A stretch of 64,000 nucleotides of DNA from Sinisalibacter aestuarii (GCF_027923545.1 NZ_BROH01000001.1:620001-684000), one strand, 5' to 3'; shown: positions 36,856-46,641, numbered from the stretch's first letter. Notes: generated from the sequence alone by a model not told the origin. Numbers and translations are program-made.

Positions 36856-37374
36856 TCAGCCCGCATCCCGCAGGATGATCCGGCTGCGCGGCGTCCAGCG
36901 GGTGACGATCCAGGCGAGGTGATCGGGACGGAAGGCGATGCAGCCTGCCGTGGGGTGGCGGGGTTTGCGCCAGCGATGGACGAAGATCGCCGAGCCTTTG
37001 CCCGGTTCGGCGTTGGGCCAGTTCCAGTCGCTGACGAGGAACAGGTCATAGAGCGGGTCGCTGCGGCGCAGGCGCTCATGCGAGAACGGGTAGGTGAATC
37101 CCGTGCGCCATTGGTTGTAGTCCGGGTCGGCCACATCGTCGGACCAGACATCGCGCGGGCCGATAGGGCTGAGCGGCAGGGCCGTGCGCGGCGGCCGGGC
37201 ACGGTCGGCGCGGTAGCCGCCCAGCATCAGGCGCCAGGCGCCGAGCGGCGTCGCGCCGTCGCCTTCGCGCTTGTCCGCCGTCATCCCGCCGCGCCCGATG
37301 GCGCAGGGAAAGCGGCGGCCCATGAAGCGCGCGCCCCAGCGCGTCACCACCATGTCGCCCCGGTGTGGTGTCAC
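36856..37374 (-). CDS. L,D-transpeptidase (YkuD-family)
   Basis: A 172-residue protein with the YkuD catalytic signature HPTAGCIAF (about 137-145; His and nucleophilic Cys). GGMTADKREGDGATPLGAW and YDLFLVSDWN earlier in the chain match the family's fold. L,D-transpeptidases crosslink peptidoglycan or attach lipoproteins to it. No signal peptide is evident, which is seen in some YkuD/YafK-like members. The GTG at 37374 overlaps the ribA stop; an ATG seven codons in (37353) is an alternative start. A decayed, internally deleted relative lies at 13583-13663. Confidence 0.88.
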   Translation of the reverse strand: MTPHRGDMVVTRWGARFMGRRFPCAIGRGGMTADKREGDGATPLGAWRLMLGGYRADRARPPRTALPLSPIGPRDVWSDDVADPDYNQWRTGFTYPFSHERLRRSDPLYDLFLVSDWNWPNAEPGKGSAIFVHRWRKPRHPTAGCIAFRPDHLAWIVTRWTPRSRIILRDAG

Positions 37375-38456
37375 AGCAGATGGCCGGATTTCGCGGCCTT
37401 GGTGGCAAGATAGGCGCGGTTTTCGTCGCTCTCTCCCACTTTCAGCGGCACGCGCTCGGCCACTTCGATGCCGTTGGCCATCATCATCGCCACCTTGCGG
37501 GGGTTGTTCGTCATCAGCCGGACGCTGTGAAAGCCCATCGCCTTGAGGATCTCCGAACCCGTCCTGAAATCGCGCTCATCGTCCTCGAAGCCGAGCCGGT
37601 GGTTGGCCTCCACCGTATCAAACCCCTGATCCTGCAGCGAATAGGCCCGCATCTTGTTGGCAAGGCCGATGCCGCGCCCTTCCTGGTTGAGATAGAGCAG
37701 CACGCCCGCGCCGGCATCGCCCATCGCCGCGAGCGCGGCATGAAGCTGCGGGCCGCAATCGCATTTGAGGCTGCCGAGCACATCGCCGGTAAAGCAGGCC
37801 GAATGCAGCCGGGCGAGCACCGGCTCCGCGCGGTCGGGCCGGCCGATTTCCACCGCGTAATGCTCTTCGCCGCCATCGCCGGGGCGGAAGATGTGGAGCC
37901 GCCCGGCGCGGCTGACCTCCATCGGCACCCGCGCTGCCGAAACCTCGGTGAGCGTGCCGGTTTGCCACAGCGTATCCGCGCCGGTCAGGTCGAGCCAGGT
38001 CAGCCCGTTGGCGGCGGCGAGGGCCGGGCCATCCTCGACCGGCACCACCAGCGCCGCGGGCAGCAGGTGGGCCGACTTCGCCAGCCGGAGCGCGGCATGG
38101 GCAATACCCTCGGCCCCGCCGCGCAGCGTGGCGAGCGGGCCCTTGAGCGGCATCATCAGATCGTCCGCCGGATCGGCGATGTTCCGTACCCAGTCGACGC
38201 CCGCATCGTCGGGCAGGGTCACCCGCGCCACATTGTCGGAATAGGCGCGCGCCTTCAGCGTTTCGGCCCGGCGCGGGGTGATGGCCAGGTGCGGCGGGGC
38301 GATGGTGCGCATTGCCGCGAGCCTGTCCGCCGTCAGCGTCTCGGCGGCCGCCACCAGTGCCGCCGCGCCATCGAGTCCGAGCACCACCGCAAGCCCCACG
38401 CGCAGATCGGCGCGGGCGCGGGCGGCAAGTTCTTTCGGGTCGGGCTGGAGCGGCAT
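37371..38456 (-). CDS. ribA: GTP cyclohydrolase II with N-terminal extension
   Basis: A 361-residue enzyme for the first committed step of riboflavin synthesis (GTP to the pyrimidine product plus formate). The C-terminal 200 residues hold the zinc cysteines HSACFTGDVLGSLKCDCG (about 215-232), the NQEGRGIGL motif and the catalytic Tyr/Arg segment (MRAYSLQDQGFDTVEANHRLGF). The N-terminal 160 residues are not a canonical DHBP synthase and look like a degenerate or lineage-specific domain. Downstream L,D-transpeptidase overlaps by four bases. Confidence 0.93.
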   Translation of the reverse strand: MPLQPDPKELAARARADLRVGLAVVLGLDGAAALVAAAETLTADRLAAMRTIAPPHLAITPRRAETLKARAYSDNVARVTLPDDAGVDWVRNIADPADDLMMPLKGPLATLRGGAEGIAHAALRLAKSAHLLPAALVVPVEDGPALAAANGLTWLDLTGADTLWQTGTLTEVSAARVPMEVSRAGRLHIFRPGDGGEEHYAVEIGRPDRAEPVLARLHSACFTGDVLGSLKCDCGPQLHAALAAMGDAGAGVLLYLNQEGRGIGLANKMRAYSLQDQGFDTVEANHRLGFEDDERDFRTGSEILKAMGFHSVRLMTNNPRKVAMMMANGIEVAERVPLKVGESDENRAYLATKAAKSGHLL

Positions 38457-38610
38457 CTGATCCTCGTTTCGCTGCCCCTAGATAGGCCCGTTCCCGCAAA
38501 AGTGAAACAAATACCGCCATTTCGACACGAGCGCGTGAGCCGTCTGCAGCAATTATTGCCGTGCGCGTGATGCGGTCACAGATATGTGTGAGCAAACACG
38601 GAGGACAGAC

Positions 38611-39297
38611 ATGCCCACCCAGAAAAACATTCTGCTCGTCGACGATGACGACGATCTGCGCGAGGCGCTGGCCGAGCAACTGGTGATGACCGAGGATTTC
38701 GATGTCTTCGAAGCCGCCAATGGCGCCGAGGCGATGCAGAAGGCGAAGGAGGGCCTCTATGACCTCGTGATCCTCGATGTGGGTCTGCCCGACACCGATG
38801 GCCGCGAGTTGTGCAAGCTGATGCGCAAGCAGGGGGTGAAATGCCCGATTCTCATGCTCACCGGCCATGACAGCGATGCCGATACGATCCTCGGCCTCGA
38901 TGCGGGGGCGAACGACTACATCACCAAGCCGTTCAAATTTCCCGTGCTGCTTGCCCGTATCCGTGCGCAACTGCGCCAGCACGAACAGAGCGAAGATGCG
39001 GTCTTCCAGCTTGGGCCGTATACGTTCAAACCGGCAATGAAGATGCTGGTGACCGAGGACGAGCGCAAGATTCGCCTGACCGAGAAAGAAACCAATATTC
39101 TCAAGTTTCTCTACCGGGCGCAGGAAGGCGTGGTGGCGCGCGACGTGCTGCTGCACGAGGTCTGGGGCTACAATGCGGGGGTGACCACGCATACGCTGGA
39201 AACCCATATCTACCGCCTGCGCCAGAAGATCGAACCCGATCCGTCGAACGCCCGGCTGTTGGTGACCGAGAGCGGCGGCTACCGGCTTGTGGCATGA
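38611..39297 (+). CDS. OmpR-family response regulator, CenR-like
   Basis: A 228-residue two-component regulator. The receiver domain has the acidic pocket LVDDDDD, phospho-acceptor Asp in LVILDVGLPDTDG (about 54) and lysine in YITKPFKFP. The C-terminal winged helix (about 130-228) has ETNILKFLYRAQEGVVARDVLLHEVWGYN and LETHIYRLRQKIEPD. It most resembles the CenR envelope regulator known in Caulobacter and Rhodobacter, a judgement from sequence character. No sensor kinase is adjacent. ATG at 38611 follows GGAGG. Confidence 0.9.
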   Translation: MPTQKNILLVDDDDDLREALAEQLVMTEDFDVFEAANGAEAMQKAKEGLYDLVILDVGLPDTDGRELCKLMRKQGVKCPILMLTGHDSDADTILGLDAGANDYITKPFKFPVLLARIRAQLRQHEQSEDAVFQLGPYTFKPAMKMLVTEDERKIRLTEKETNILKFLYRAQEGVVARDVLLHEVWGYNAGVTTHTLETHIYRLRQKIEPDPSNARLLVTESGGYRLVA

Positions 39298-39441
39298 TTG
39301 CCACAGGGTGTGCCGGCAGCCACAATCTTGCCCTTTTTGTCCGGTAATCTTGCAATCGAAGGCGAATTGTTTCGCAATAGCGAACAACGAGATCCCCTGA
39401 CCGCGTCGGGGTAATGGCGCGGGATCCTCCCTGTTGGACTG

Positions 39442-39472
39442 GCCCGGGCATAACGCCCGGGCTTCTTTTTTC
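39442..39472 (+). terminator. Rho-independent terminator of the CenR-like gene
   Basis: Perfect 8 bp GC stem GCCCGGGC (39442-39449) with GCCCGGGC (39455-39462), then TTCTTTTTT. It overlaps the stop of the convergent gene. Confidence 0.9.
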
Positions 39473-39980
39473 AGCGCAGGGGGAGCGTCGCTTCGAAAGC
39501 GCCGGAAAAGCTCTTGGTGCGGTTCGGATCGGTCTCAAGCGTCGAGGAATCATCGGTAAAGGCGGCGGTGGCCTCGAATTGCCCGCTGACCGATATGGTG
39601 TCCTCCGCGATCTCGAAGCCGCTGAGCGCGACCGAGATCTCGCCTTCGTCCAGCGCGACCCAGAAGCCGGAATAGCCGTTTTCGAAGAACTGGAGGCCCG
39701 GCGCCATGGCAACGCCGCCGGCGGCCGGCACGATGAAATCCAGCACCAGCGCGCCTTTCAGCGCCGCCAGCACATCCGGCTCGGGATTGGCCCAGACCGA
39801 GATGTTGTAGGCGGGGATGCCGCCGGCCTTCATCGCGAAGGACTGGCTCTCGCCGTTTTCGGCGGCGAGATACCATGTCATCTCGGCACCGTCGACGGTG
39901 GCGGTGACGGTGCCGATCTGCTCGGCGTTTGCGGCCAGCGGCGCGAGGGCGAAAGTGAGAGCGGTAAGCATCCGGTGCAT
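39471..39980 (-). CDS. Secreted beta-rich protein of unknown function
   Basis: A 169-residue protein with a signal peptide (MHRMLTALTFALAPLAANA). The mature part is mostly alternating hydrophobic/polar, suggesting a beta sandwich: GTVTATVDGAEMTWYLAAENG, VALSGFEIAEDTISVSGQFEATAAF. The upstream gene at 40022-40486 has the same layout, so the two may be diverged paralogues. I do not recognise a named family. AAAGGA precedes the ATG. They lie between the CenR-like regulator and soxR; no functional link is evident. Confidence 0.8.
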   Translation of the reverse strand: MHRMLTALTFALAPLAANAEQIGTVTATVDGAEMTWYLAAENGESQSFAMKAGGIPAYNISVWANPEPDVLAALKGALVLDFIVPAAGGVAMAPGLQFFENGYSGFWVALDEGEISVALSGFEIAEDTISVSGQFEATAAFTDDSSTLETDPNRTKSFSGAFEATLPLR

Positions 39981-40021
39981 GAAGTGTCCTTTCCAATTGA
40001 TCCCCTGCGGCGGGCGTTGCC

Positions 40022-40486
40022 CTAGTCGAGCTCGGCGAGCGTCACATCGAATGCAAGCTGCACCGGCACGGTATTGTTCATGTCCAGCGTCCGGCCGAAA
40101 TCGGTCGAGTAGGCCAGTTGGGCGCTCACCTCGCCGGTCACGTGCAGCTCCGCGCCCTGCATCCCGATGCCGGTCAGCGTGACCGTGGCGCCGCTGTCTT
40201 CATCGGCGAAGTAGCCGGCCGTATCGCCCCGCAGGCGCCAGGCGATCTCCGGCAGGGTCGCGGTCTGCCCGGAGGTTTCGAACCCCAGCGACAGCGTGCC
40301 GGTCTCGGACATCGCCATGATCGAGACGCCGCCGCTTGCGGCGCTGCCCCAGAAATCCGATTGGGCGGCCCAGAGCGTCAGCGCGGCATCGTCGGCGCCG
40401 AACGTGCCCGACAACGTGCCGCCTTCTTCGGCGAGGGCGGGGGAGCAATACAGCAGGGCGGCAGCGGCGAGGGCAAGGCGGGCCAT
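40022..40486 (-). CDS. Secreted beta-rich protein of unknown function, possible paralogue of its neighbour
   Basis: A 154-residue protein with a signal peptide (about 1-19, ending ALA). The mature sequence opens GTLSGTFGADDAALTLWAAQSD and later has TVTLTGIGMQGAELHVTGEVSAQLAY, matching in order and spacing the motifs of the 169-residue neighbour. Ends in TAG. The two genes are 41 bases apart on the same strand and are probably cotranscribed. Function unknown. Confidence 0.8.
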   Translation of the reverse strand: MARLALAAAALLYCSPALAEEGGTLSGTFGADDAALTLWAAQSDFWGSAASGGVSIMAMSETGTLSLGFETSGQTATLPEIAWRLRGDTAGYFADEDSGATVTLTGIGMQGAELHVTGEVSAQLAYSTDFGRTLDMNNTVPVQLAFDVTLAELD

Positions 40487-40537
40487 GATGAACCTTCTGA
40501 AATAGCGCTAAAAAACGACTCGAACCCGCAAAATCTA

Positions 40538-40999
40538 TCAGCGCGCCGGGGGCTTGTCTCCCATCAGATAGCGCGGCCCGGTGCCTTTCGTGGCGGCGGT
40601 GTCGTCGGGGTTGTAGAGGGCGCATTTGCCCAGGCTGAGGCAGCCGCAACCGATACAGCCGTCGAGCTTGTCGCGCAGGGCGGTCAACTCGGCGATCCGC
40701 GCATCGAGCTCGCCGCGAATCTCGGTCGAGATCCTGCCCCAGTCGCGTGCGTTGGGCGTGCGCCGGTCGGGCAGAGCCTCCAGCAAGGTGCGGATACGCG
40801 CGAGCGGAAAGCCGAGCTTCTGCGCGATCATCACGAAGGAGAGGCGGCGGATATCCGAACGCAGGAACCGGCGCTGCCCGGCGGCGGTGCGCTCGGGATG
40901 CACCAGCCCTTCGTCTTCGTAATAGCGGATCGCGGAATGGGCCAGCCCGGTGCGCCGGGCCAGTGCACCGATGGTGATTTCATGCGCGCGGGGGGCCAT
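40538..40999 (-). CDS. soxR: Redox-sensitive MerR-family regulator SoxR
   Basis: A 153-residue [2Fe-2S] sensor. The N-terminal MerR winged helix (ITIGALARRTGLAHSAIRYYEDEGL), a dimerisation helix and the diagnostic cysteine cluster CIGCGCLSLGKC (C-x2-C-x-C-x5-C, about 118-129) are all present. In E. coli SoxR responds to redox-cycling drugs. The ATG at 40999 follows AAAGGA. A near-perfect SoxR box lies in the 75 bp region shared with the divergent glyoxalase-fold gene. Confidence 0.96.
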   Translation of the reverse strand: MAPRAHEITIGALARRTGLAHSAIRYYEDEGLVHPERTAAGQRRFLRSDIRRLSFVMIAQKLGFPLARIRTLLEALPDRRTPNARDWGRISTEIRGELDARIAELTALRDKLDGCIGCGCLSLGKCALYNPDDTAATKGTGPRYLMGDKPPAR

Positions 41000-41014
41000 G
41001 CGGATTTCCTTTGA

Positions 41015-41032
41015 TCTCAAGTGCGCTTGAGG
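41015..41032. promoter_or_regulatory. SoxR box (operator)
   Basis: TCTCAAGTGCGCTTGAGG contains the palindrome CTCAAG-TGCG-CTTGAG, differing from the E. coli soxS operator only in the central bases and the first. It lies between soxR and the divergent VOC gene, placed to control one or both. The flanking -35/-10 boxes are weak (TTGATC upstream). Confidence 0.85.
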
Positions 41033-41074
41033 GATTACCACAGCAACATCCGAAACGAATCAAGGAGAAACGAC

Positions 41075-41452
41075 ATGGGCGCGCTCGAACATGTGAACGT
41101 AACGGTCTCGGACCCGTCGGCCACGGCGGCCTGGCTCGCCGAGGCGTTCGGCTGGCGCACGCGCTGGCAGGGGCCGGCGATTCACGGTGGCGAAACGGCG
41201 CATGTGGGCGGCGATGACTTCTACGTCGCGCTCTATGCCCCGAAGGTGCAAAGCGAACCGGCGGTCGACAGCTACGGCATCCGTGGCGGGCTCAACCATA
41301 TCGGCGTGGTGGTCGATGACATCGCCGCCACCGAGGCGCGGGTGAAAGCGCTGGGCTTCCGGCCCTTCAATCACGCAGATTACGAACCGGGCCGGCGCTT
41401 CTACTTCCACGATGGCGACGGCGTGGAATGGGAAGTGGTGAGCTACGCCTGA
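41075..41452 (+). CDS. VOC-family (glyoxalase/dioxygenase fold) protein
   Basis: A 125-residue protein with paired beta-alpha-beta modules: HVNVTVSDPSATAAWLAEAFGW at the N-terminus and NHIGVVVDDIAATEARVKALGF at about 70. Metal-ligand candidates are His near residue 5, a His in the second module and the terminal Glu (GVEWEVVSYA). The substrate is unknown; candidates are an electrophile, a quinone or an antibiotic. The SoxR box in its upstream region suggests induction by redox-active compounds (inference). AAGGAG precedes the ATG at 41075. Confidence 0.88.
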   Translation: MGALEHVNVTVSDPSATAAWLAEAFGWRTRWQGPAIHGGETAHVGGDDFYVALYAPKVQSEPAVDSYGIRGGLNHIGVVVDDIAATEARVKALGFRPFNHADYEPGRRFYFHDGDGVEWEVVSYA

Positions 41453-41525
41453 GCGGCACGGCGCGGGTGGTTTTCCTGGCGCGCGAATGGCAGTAGGGTC
41501 GCGCAATGCAGCTTCGGAGGACCCC

Positions 41526-42314
41526 ATGAGCTTCACCCTCGCCACCTGGAACATCAACTCGGTTCGTCTGCGCGAGGAGCTGGTGCGCAAGCTGATGGAA
41601 GAAGAGGCGCCCGATGTGCTCTGCCTGCAGGAGTGCAAGAGCCCGGTGGAGAAGATCCCGCTCGAAGGCTTCCAGGCGCTTGGCTATCATCACATCGTGG
41701 CGCGCGGGCAGAAGGGCTATAACGGCGTGGCGATCCTGTCGAAGCTGCCGATCGAGGATGTGGGCGACAAGGATTTCGCCAGTCTCGGCCATGCCCGCCA
41801 TGTGGCCGGGCGGCTGGAAAACGGCGTGGTGATCCACAATTTCTACGTGCCCGCCGGGGGCGACAAGCCCGACCGCGAGGTGAACGTGAAGTTCGGTCAG
41901 AAGCTCGACTATCTCACCGAGATGCGCGACTGGTTCCATGCCGAGCGGCCCGAAAAGGCGATTCTCGTCGGCGATCTCAACATCGCGCCGCGCGAGGATG
42001 ACGTGTGGAGCCACAAGCAGCTTCTGCGGGTGGTGAGCCATACGCCGATCGAGGTCGCGCATCTGGGCGACACGCAGGAGGCGGGCGGCTGGGTGGACAT
42101 CACCCGGCAGGATATCCCTGAGGGCAACCTCTATTCCTGGTGGTCCTACCGCTCGCCGGACTGGGACGCCGCCGACAAGGGCCGCCGGCTCGACCATATC
42201 TGGGCGACGCCGGATATTTCCAACGCGGGCCATGGCAGCCGCATCCTGCGCGCCGTGCGCGGCTGGGAGCAGCCCTCCGACCACGCGCCGGTATTTGCCA
42301 CCTTCGATCTCTGA
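41526..42314 (+). CDS. xth: Exodeoxyribonuclease III (AP endonuclease)
   Basis: A 262-residue EEP-fold nuclease for base-excision repair. Motifs in order: ATWNINSVRLR, LCLQECKSP (metal-binding Glu near 35), YVPAGGD, GDLNIAPREDDVW, RLDHIWATP and the terminal SDHAPVFATF catalytic Asp-His. ATG at 41526 follows GGAGG. It lies 74 bases after the VOC gene on the same strand, so cotranscription is possible; an oxidative-stress link would fit, but is inference. Confidence 0.95.
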   Translation: MSFTLATWNINSVRLREELVRKLMEEEAPDVLCLQECKSPVEKIPLEGFQALGYHHIVARGQKGYNGVAILSKLPIEDVGDKDFASLGHARHVAGRLENGVVIHNFYVPAGGDKPDREVNVKFGQKLDYLTEMRDWFHAERPEKAILVGDLNIAPREDDVWSHKQLLRVVSHTPIEVAHLGDTQEAGGWVDITRQDIPEGNLYSWWSYRSPDWDAADKGRRLDHIWATPDISNAGHGSRILRAVRGWEQPSDHAPVFATFDL

Positions 42315-42378
42315 ACCCATCGCGGCGGGGTGGCTTTCGGGCCGGGCAGAGGGGCGCACCCGGCCTTCTGAACGCGCC

Positions 42379-42885
42379 TTAGCCCCAGAGCTCCGGTTGT
42401 TTCTCGTAGGAAATGTAGAGCGGGTGCTTGGGATGGCCTGCCTTGGTCAGCCCGAGATGGAACAGCGGCCGTCCGGTCTCGCGCAGCAGATGTTCGACGG
42501 CAGGGCCACGGTCCATATGTTCGCCGTGGGTGCCCCAGGCGCAGATCACCTGGTCGGCCCAGGTGGCGCTTTCGCGGATGGCGGCGTTGTTCTCCGGCCC
42601 GACCGGGTCCGCCGCCCGGCGCATCTGGCGCGGGTCGGTGTCGCGCCAGGCGAAGATATTGGTCACCCGGAAGGCGCCAAATCCGAGCGTCCGCGCCCGC
42701 CGCTCGCAGCGCTCCACCGTCGGGTCGTTCTGCACCTCGGTGGCCGTCGAGGGATTGAGCATCACGAAGAGCGCCTTGCGCCCGTTCTCATCCCAGGTGC
42801 GCGTAAGCATGTAGCGGTAGCGCTCGCAGGCGGAGTAGATTGCCGTCGAGGGCGCATCGTCCTTGATATGGGAGCGGATGATCAT
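42379..42885 (-). CDS. DUF1643 protein
   Basis: A 168-residue protein with the DUF1643 pattern: an N-terminal [27 protein letters not shown] stretch, [31 protein letters not shown], and a later CAWGTHG and [15 protein letters not shown]. Function of the family is unknown; it occurs in many bacteria and phages. ATG at 42885 is chosen; an in-frame start at 42948 would add an atypical basic extension. Divergent from deoA. Confidence 0.87.
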   Translation of the reverse strand: MIIRSHIKDDAPSTAIYSACERYRYMLTRTWDENGRKALFVMLNPSTATEVQNDPTVERCERRARTLGFGAFRVTNIFAWRDTDPRQMRRAADPVGPENNAAIRESATWADQVICAWGTHGEHMDRGPAVEHLLRETGRPLFHLGLTKAGHPKHPLYISYEKQPELWG

Positions 42886-42980
42886 GGCCGAGGTTTTCGC
42901 CCGTCGCGCGGAAAATCGCAAGCGATCCCTCTTGCGAAATTTGTCCATCGGGTCAAAATGATGCCCAGAGGAGATACAGG

Positions 42981-44285
42981 ATGCTGACGCAGGAAATCAT
43001 CCGCCACAAGCGCGATGGCGCGGAATTGTCGGCCGGGGAAATCAAGGCGATGGTCGAGGGTATCTCGACCGGGTCGGCCAGCGAGGGGCAGGTGGCCGCC
43101 TTTGCGATGGCGGTGTTTTTCCAGGGCATGACCCATGCAGAGGCCGCAGCGCTGACGCTGGCGATGCGCGATTCGGGCGATGTGTTCCATTGGGATCTGC
43201 CCGGTCCGGTGGTCGACAAGCATTCCACCGGCGGGGTGGGCGACAACGTTTCGCTCATGCTCGCGCCCATCGTTGCCGCCTGCGGTGGTTACGTGCCGAT
43301 GATTTCGGGCCGGGGCCTTGGCCATACCGGCGGCACGCTCGACAAGATGGACAGCATCCCCGGCTATACCAGCCAGCCCGACAACGATCTGTTCCGAAAG
43401 GTCGTGGCCGAGGTCGGCTGCGCCATCATCGGCCAGACCGCCGATCTCGCCCCCGCCGATAAACGCTTCTACGCCACCCGCGATGTGACGGCGACGGTGG
43501 AAAGCGTGCCGCTCATCACCGCCTCGATCCTGTCGAAGAAGCTTTCGGCGGGGCTGGGAGGGCTGGTGATGGACGTGAAATCCGGCAACGGCGCTTTCAT
43601 GAGCACCTTCGAGCGGTCGGTGGAGCTTGCGACGAGCATCACCGGCGTGGCGCGCGAAGCGGGGCTGTCGTGCAATGCGCTGATCACCGATATGAACCAG
43701 CCGCTCGCTTCTGCCGCGGGCAATGCGATCGAGGTGCAGAACGCCGTCGACTTCCTCACCGGCGCGCGCCGGGACGCGCGGCTGGCGGAGGTGACACTGG
43801 CGCTGGCCGCTGAAATGCTGGCGATCACCGGGCTGGCGGCGGACCGGGACGCGGGGCTGGCCAAAGCCCGGGCGGCGCTGGAAAGCGGCGCGGCGGCGGA
43901 GCTGTTCGGCAAGATGGTCGCCGCGCTGGGCGGGCCTGCGGATTTCATCGAAAGCCCCGGCAGGCATCTCGCCACGGCGGGACTCACCCGCGCGGTGGCC
44001 GCGCCCGCATCCGGCCATGTCGCCGGGATCGAAACCCGCGAGATCGGCCTGGCCGTGGTCGAGCTTGGCGGCGGGCGGCGGCGGGCCGATGACAGGATCA
44101 ACCCCGCCGTGGGGCTGACGGATCTGGCGGATCTCGGGGTGCAGGTGACGAAAGGCGATCCGCTTTGCGTGATCCATGCCGACAGCGAGGCCGAAGCCGA
44201 TGCGGCGCAGGCGAAGGTGCTGGAAGCTTATTCAATCGGCGCCGCACCCGATGTGCCGCAACCCGTGCTGAAAATCATCGACTGA
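42981..44285 (+). CDS. deoA: Thymidine phosphorylase
   Basis: A 434-residue pyrimidine-nucleoside phosphorylase of the salvage pathway (thymidine plus phosphate to thymine and deoxyribose-1-phosphate). Conserved blocks: [15 protein letters not shown] (phosphate binding, about 80-95), [47 protein letters not shown] and the C-terminal [17 protein letters not shown] barrel-hybrid region. Length matches the family. GGAGA lies a short way before the ATG. Alone on the strand. Confidence 0.96.
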   Translation: MLTQEIIRHKRDGAELSAGEIKAMVEGISTGSASEGQVAAFAMAVFFQGMTHAEAAALTLAMRDSGDVFHWDLPGPVVDKHSTGGVGDNVSLMLAPIVAACGGYVPMISGRGLGHTGGTLDKMDSIPGYTSQPDNDLFRKVVAEVGCAIIGQTADLAPADKRFYATRDVTATVESVPLITASILSKKLSAGLGGLVMDVKSGNGAFMSTFERSVELATSITGVAREAGLSCNALITDMNQPLASAAGNAIEVQNAVDFLTGARRDARLAEVTLALAAEMLAITGLAADRDAGLAKARAALESGAAAELFGKMVAALGGPADFIESPGRHLATAGLTRAVAAPASGHVAGIETREIGLAVVELGGGRRRADDRINPAVGLTDLADLGVQVTKGDPLCVIHADSEAEADAAQAKVLEAYSIGAAPDVPQPVLKIID

Positions 44286-44314
44286 GCGAGGCCACCCGGC
44301 GGGCAGACCGGCGC

Positions 44315-45223
44315 TTACTGGTTGAACACCCGGCTCGGATGCAATTCGCCGGCCTTGTAGACGCCCACCGCCACGGCCTTGCCCTCGAAGCTGGCCCAGG
44401 CTTCATCGCCATATTCCACATCAGCGGCGGCCAGCACCATGCCGGGATTGCCATGGCGCATCCGGGTGGCGCCCTCGACGGTGGCTTTCAGTTCCGGCAG
44501 ATCGTCGAGCCCCTGTTCCAGCGGGCGCAGATAGGCGTCAAGCTCCGGCGTCTGCGCCAGCTTCTCGACCAGATCCAGGCTCACGCCCTCCTCCGCCTCG
44601 AACGGGCCGGACCAGACCCGGCGCAGCTCGGCCACATGGCCGTGACAGCCCAGCGCCGCGCCCAGATCGCGGGCGACAGCGCGCACGTAGCCGCCCTTGC
44701 CGCAGACCATCTCGATCACCGCATGGTCGGCATCGGGCCGCGCCACCATCTCGATTTCGTCCACGTAGAGCGGCCGGGCCTCGACCTCGAAATCCTCGCC
44801 GTCGCGTGCCAGCTTGTAGGCGCGTTCGCCGTCGATCTTCACCGCCGAAAACTTCGGCGGGATCTGCATGATGTCGCCCTCGAAAGCCTTGAGCGCCGCT
44901 TTGATCTCGTCATCTGAAGGCCGCGCATCGGATGTGGCGATCACTTCGCCTTCCGCATCATCTGTATTCGTGGCTTCGCCTAGCTTCACGGTGAAGCGGT
45001 ACGCCTTCAGCGCATCGGTGATATGGGGCACCGTCTTGGTCGCCTCGCCCAAGGCCACGGCGAGCACGCCGGTGGCTTCCGGGTCGAGCGTGCCCGCATG
45101 GCCCGCCTTCTTCGCCCCGAAGGCCCAGCGCACCTTGTTCACCACCGCGTTCGACGTGATACCGGCGGGCTTGTCCACGACCAGCCAGCCGTGAACGTCG
45201 CGCCCCTTCTTCCTGCGGGCCAT
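44315..45223 (-). CDS. truB: tRNA pseudouridine-55 synthase
   Basis: A 302-residue enzyme that makes pseudouridine 55 in the T-loop of tRNAs. N-terminal [21 protein letters not shown], catalytic Asp in [16 protein letters not shown] (about residue 41-48), [10 protein letters not shown] and [12 protein letters not shown] are all present, and a PUA-like C-terminal segment follows. The start overlaps the rbfA stop (TAATG). rbfA-truB is a common pair in translation operons. Confidence 0.96.
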   Translation of the reverse strand: MARRKKGRDVHGWLVVDKPAGITSNAVVNKVRWAFGAKKAGHAGTLDPEATGVLAVALGEATKTVPHITDALKAYRFTVKLGEATNTDDAEGEVIATSDARPSDDEIKAALKAFEGDIMQIPPKFSAVKIDGERAYKLARDGEDFEVEARPLYVDEIEMVARPDADHAVIEMVCGKGGYVRAVARDLGAALGCHGHVAELRRVWSGPFEAEEGVSLDLVEKLAQTPELDAYLRPLEQGLDDLPELKATVEGATRMRHGNPGMVLAAADVEYGDEAWASFEGKAVAVGVYKAGELHPSRVFNQ

Positions 45224-45630
45224 TATTCTTCCTCGTCGTGTTCCACGTCGTGACGCACCCGCTCGTCGGAAAACAGCCGGCGGGTCTCGTCCATCTGGTC
45301 GAAGGTCTCGTCGATCACGAAGCGCAGATCGGGGGTGAATTTGAGGTTCGTCGCCTTGCCGATCAGATGGCGCAGCTCGCCCTTGTGGCTGGCCAGGGCC
45401 TTGATCGCCTCGTCGCGATGCGCGCCGCCGAGCGGCAGAACATAAGCCGTGGCGATCTTGAGGTCGGGCGAGACCCGCACCTCGCCCACGGTGATCGACA
45501 TCCGGTTCAGGTCCGGATCGTGCACATCGCCCTGCAGCAGCACATCGGACAAGGTGCGCCGGATCAGCTCGGCCACGCGGAGCTGGCGTTGCGAGGGACC
45601 CTCGCCATGATGAAAGCGGTTCTTAGCCAT
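45223..45630 (-). CDS. rbfA: Ribosome-binding factor A
   Basis: A 135-residue KH-like protein needed for late 30S maturation. [19 protein letters not shown] at the N-terminus, [25 protein letters not shown], the [23 protein letters not shown] motif and a terminal charged tail fit the family. Start at ATG 45630 (an ATG nine bases earlier at 45639 is also possible). Ends in TAA, overlapping truB. Divergent from dapB. Confidence 0.95.
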   Translation of the reverse strand: MAKNRFHHGEGPSQRQLRVAELIRRTLSDVLLQGDVHDPDLNRMSITVGEVRVSPDLKIATAYVLPLGGAHRDEAIKALASHKGELRHLIGKATNLKFTPDLRFVIDETFDQMDETRRLFSDERVRHDVEHDEEE

Positions 45631-45700
45631 GGCGCCCATCTATGCCCGATTGCGCCCCCGCGCAACAGGCCTTACCACGGGGGCAGAACAGGAGGATGCG

Positions 45701-46510
45701 ATGAGCGACTTGCCGGGGATCGTGGTGAACGGAGCATCGGGGCGGATGGGCCAGATGCTCGTGAAGCTGGTGAGCGAGAGCCCGGCGGCCCGTCTCGTCG
45801 GCGTGCTGGAGCGGTCCGGGCATGACTGGGTCGGGCGCGATATCGGCGAAGCGATGGGCGGTGCGGCACTGGGCGTGCCGGTGACCGACGATCCGCTGGA
45901 GGCGATGTCGAAAGCCCAGGCGGTGATCGACTTCACCGCCCCCGCCGCCACCGTGCCGCTGGCGGCCATCGCCGCCCAGGCCCGCGCCGTGCATGTGATC
46001 GGCACCACCGGCCTGTCGGGTGACGACATCGCCCGGCTCGACGCCGCCGCGCGCCATGCGATCATCGTGCGGGCGGGCAATATGAGCCTTGGGGTGAACC
46101 TGCTGGTGCAACTCACCCGCAAGGTGGCTGCGGCGCTCGATGAAGTCTTCGACATCGAGATCGTCGAGGCCCATCACAAGCACAAGGTCGATGCCCCCTC
46201 CGGCACCGCGCTGATGCTGGGCGAGGCCGCCGCCGAGGGGCGGGGCGTGAAGCTCGACCGGGTGGCCGACCGGGGGCGTGACGGGATTACCGGCGCGCGG
46301 GTGGATGGCCATATCGGCTTTGCCGCGATCCGGGGCGGCGATATCGTCGGCGAGCATGACGTGATCTTTGCCGGCCCCGGCGAGCGGGTGGTGCTGCGCC
46401 ACGTCGCCACCGACCGTGCCATCTTTGCCCGTGGCGCGCTCAAGGCCGCGCTCTGGGGGATCGGCCGCAAGCCCGGCAGCTACGACATGATGGATGTTCT
46501 GGGGCTGTGA
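45701..46510 (+). CDS. dapB: 4-hydroxy-tetrahydrodipicolinate reductase
   Basis: A 269-residue NAD(P)H enzyme in the diaminopimelate/lysine pathway. The Rossmann motif [10 protein letters not shown] (about 10-19), [19 protein letters not shown], the catalytic [16 protein letters not shown] (His pair and Lys, about 155-170) and [15 protein letters not shown] at the C-terminus are typical. ATG at 45701 follows GGAGG; an in-frame upstream extension is not convincing. It is followed by about 230 bases of AT-richer non-coding sequence with a large palindrome. Confidence 0.96.
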   Translation: MSDLPGIVVNGASGRMGQMLVKLVSESPAARLVGVLERSGHDWVGRDIGEAMGGAALGVPVTDDPLEAMSKAQAVIDFTAPAATVPLAAIAAQARAVHVIGTTGLSGDDIARLDAAARHAIIVRAGNMSLGVNLLVQLTRKVAAALDEVFDIEIVEAHHKHKVDAPSGTALMLGEAAAEGRGVKLDRVADRGRDGITGARVDGHIGFAAIRGGDIVGEHDVIFAGPGERVVLRHVATDRAIFARGALKAALWGIGRKPGSYDMMDVLGL

Positions 46511-46641
46511 CGGGGTGCCTCTGCCTGCGGCGGGGGGATGCGCGCGGATGGTTAACGATTTGTGAAGCCGATGGTGACGCTCACGTCGCCCAAGTTGCAA
46601 TCCATTGATTCTAAGCGAAAAACAACAATAATGTGGCCATG

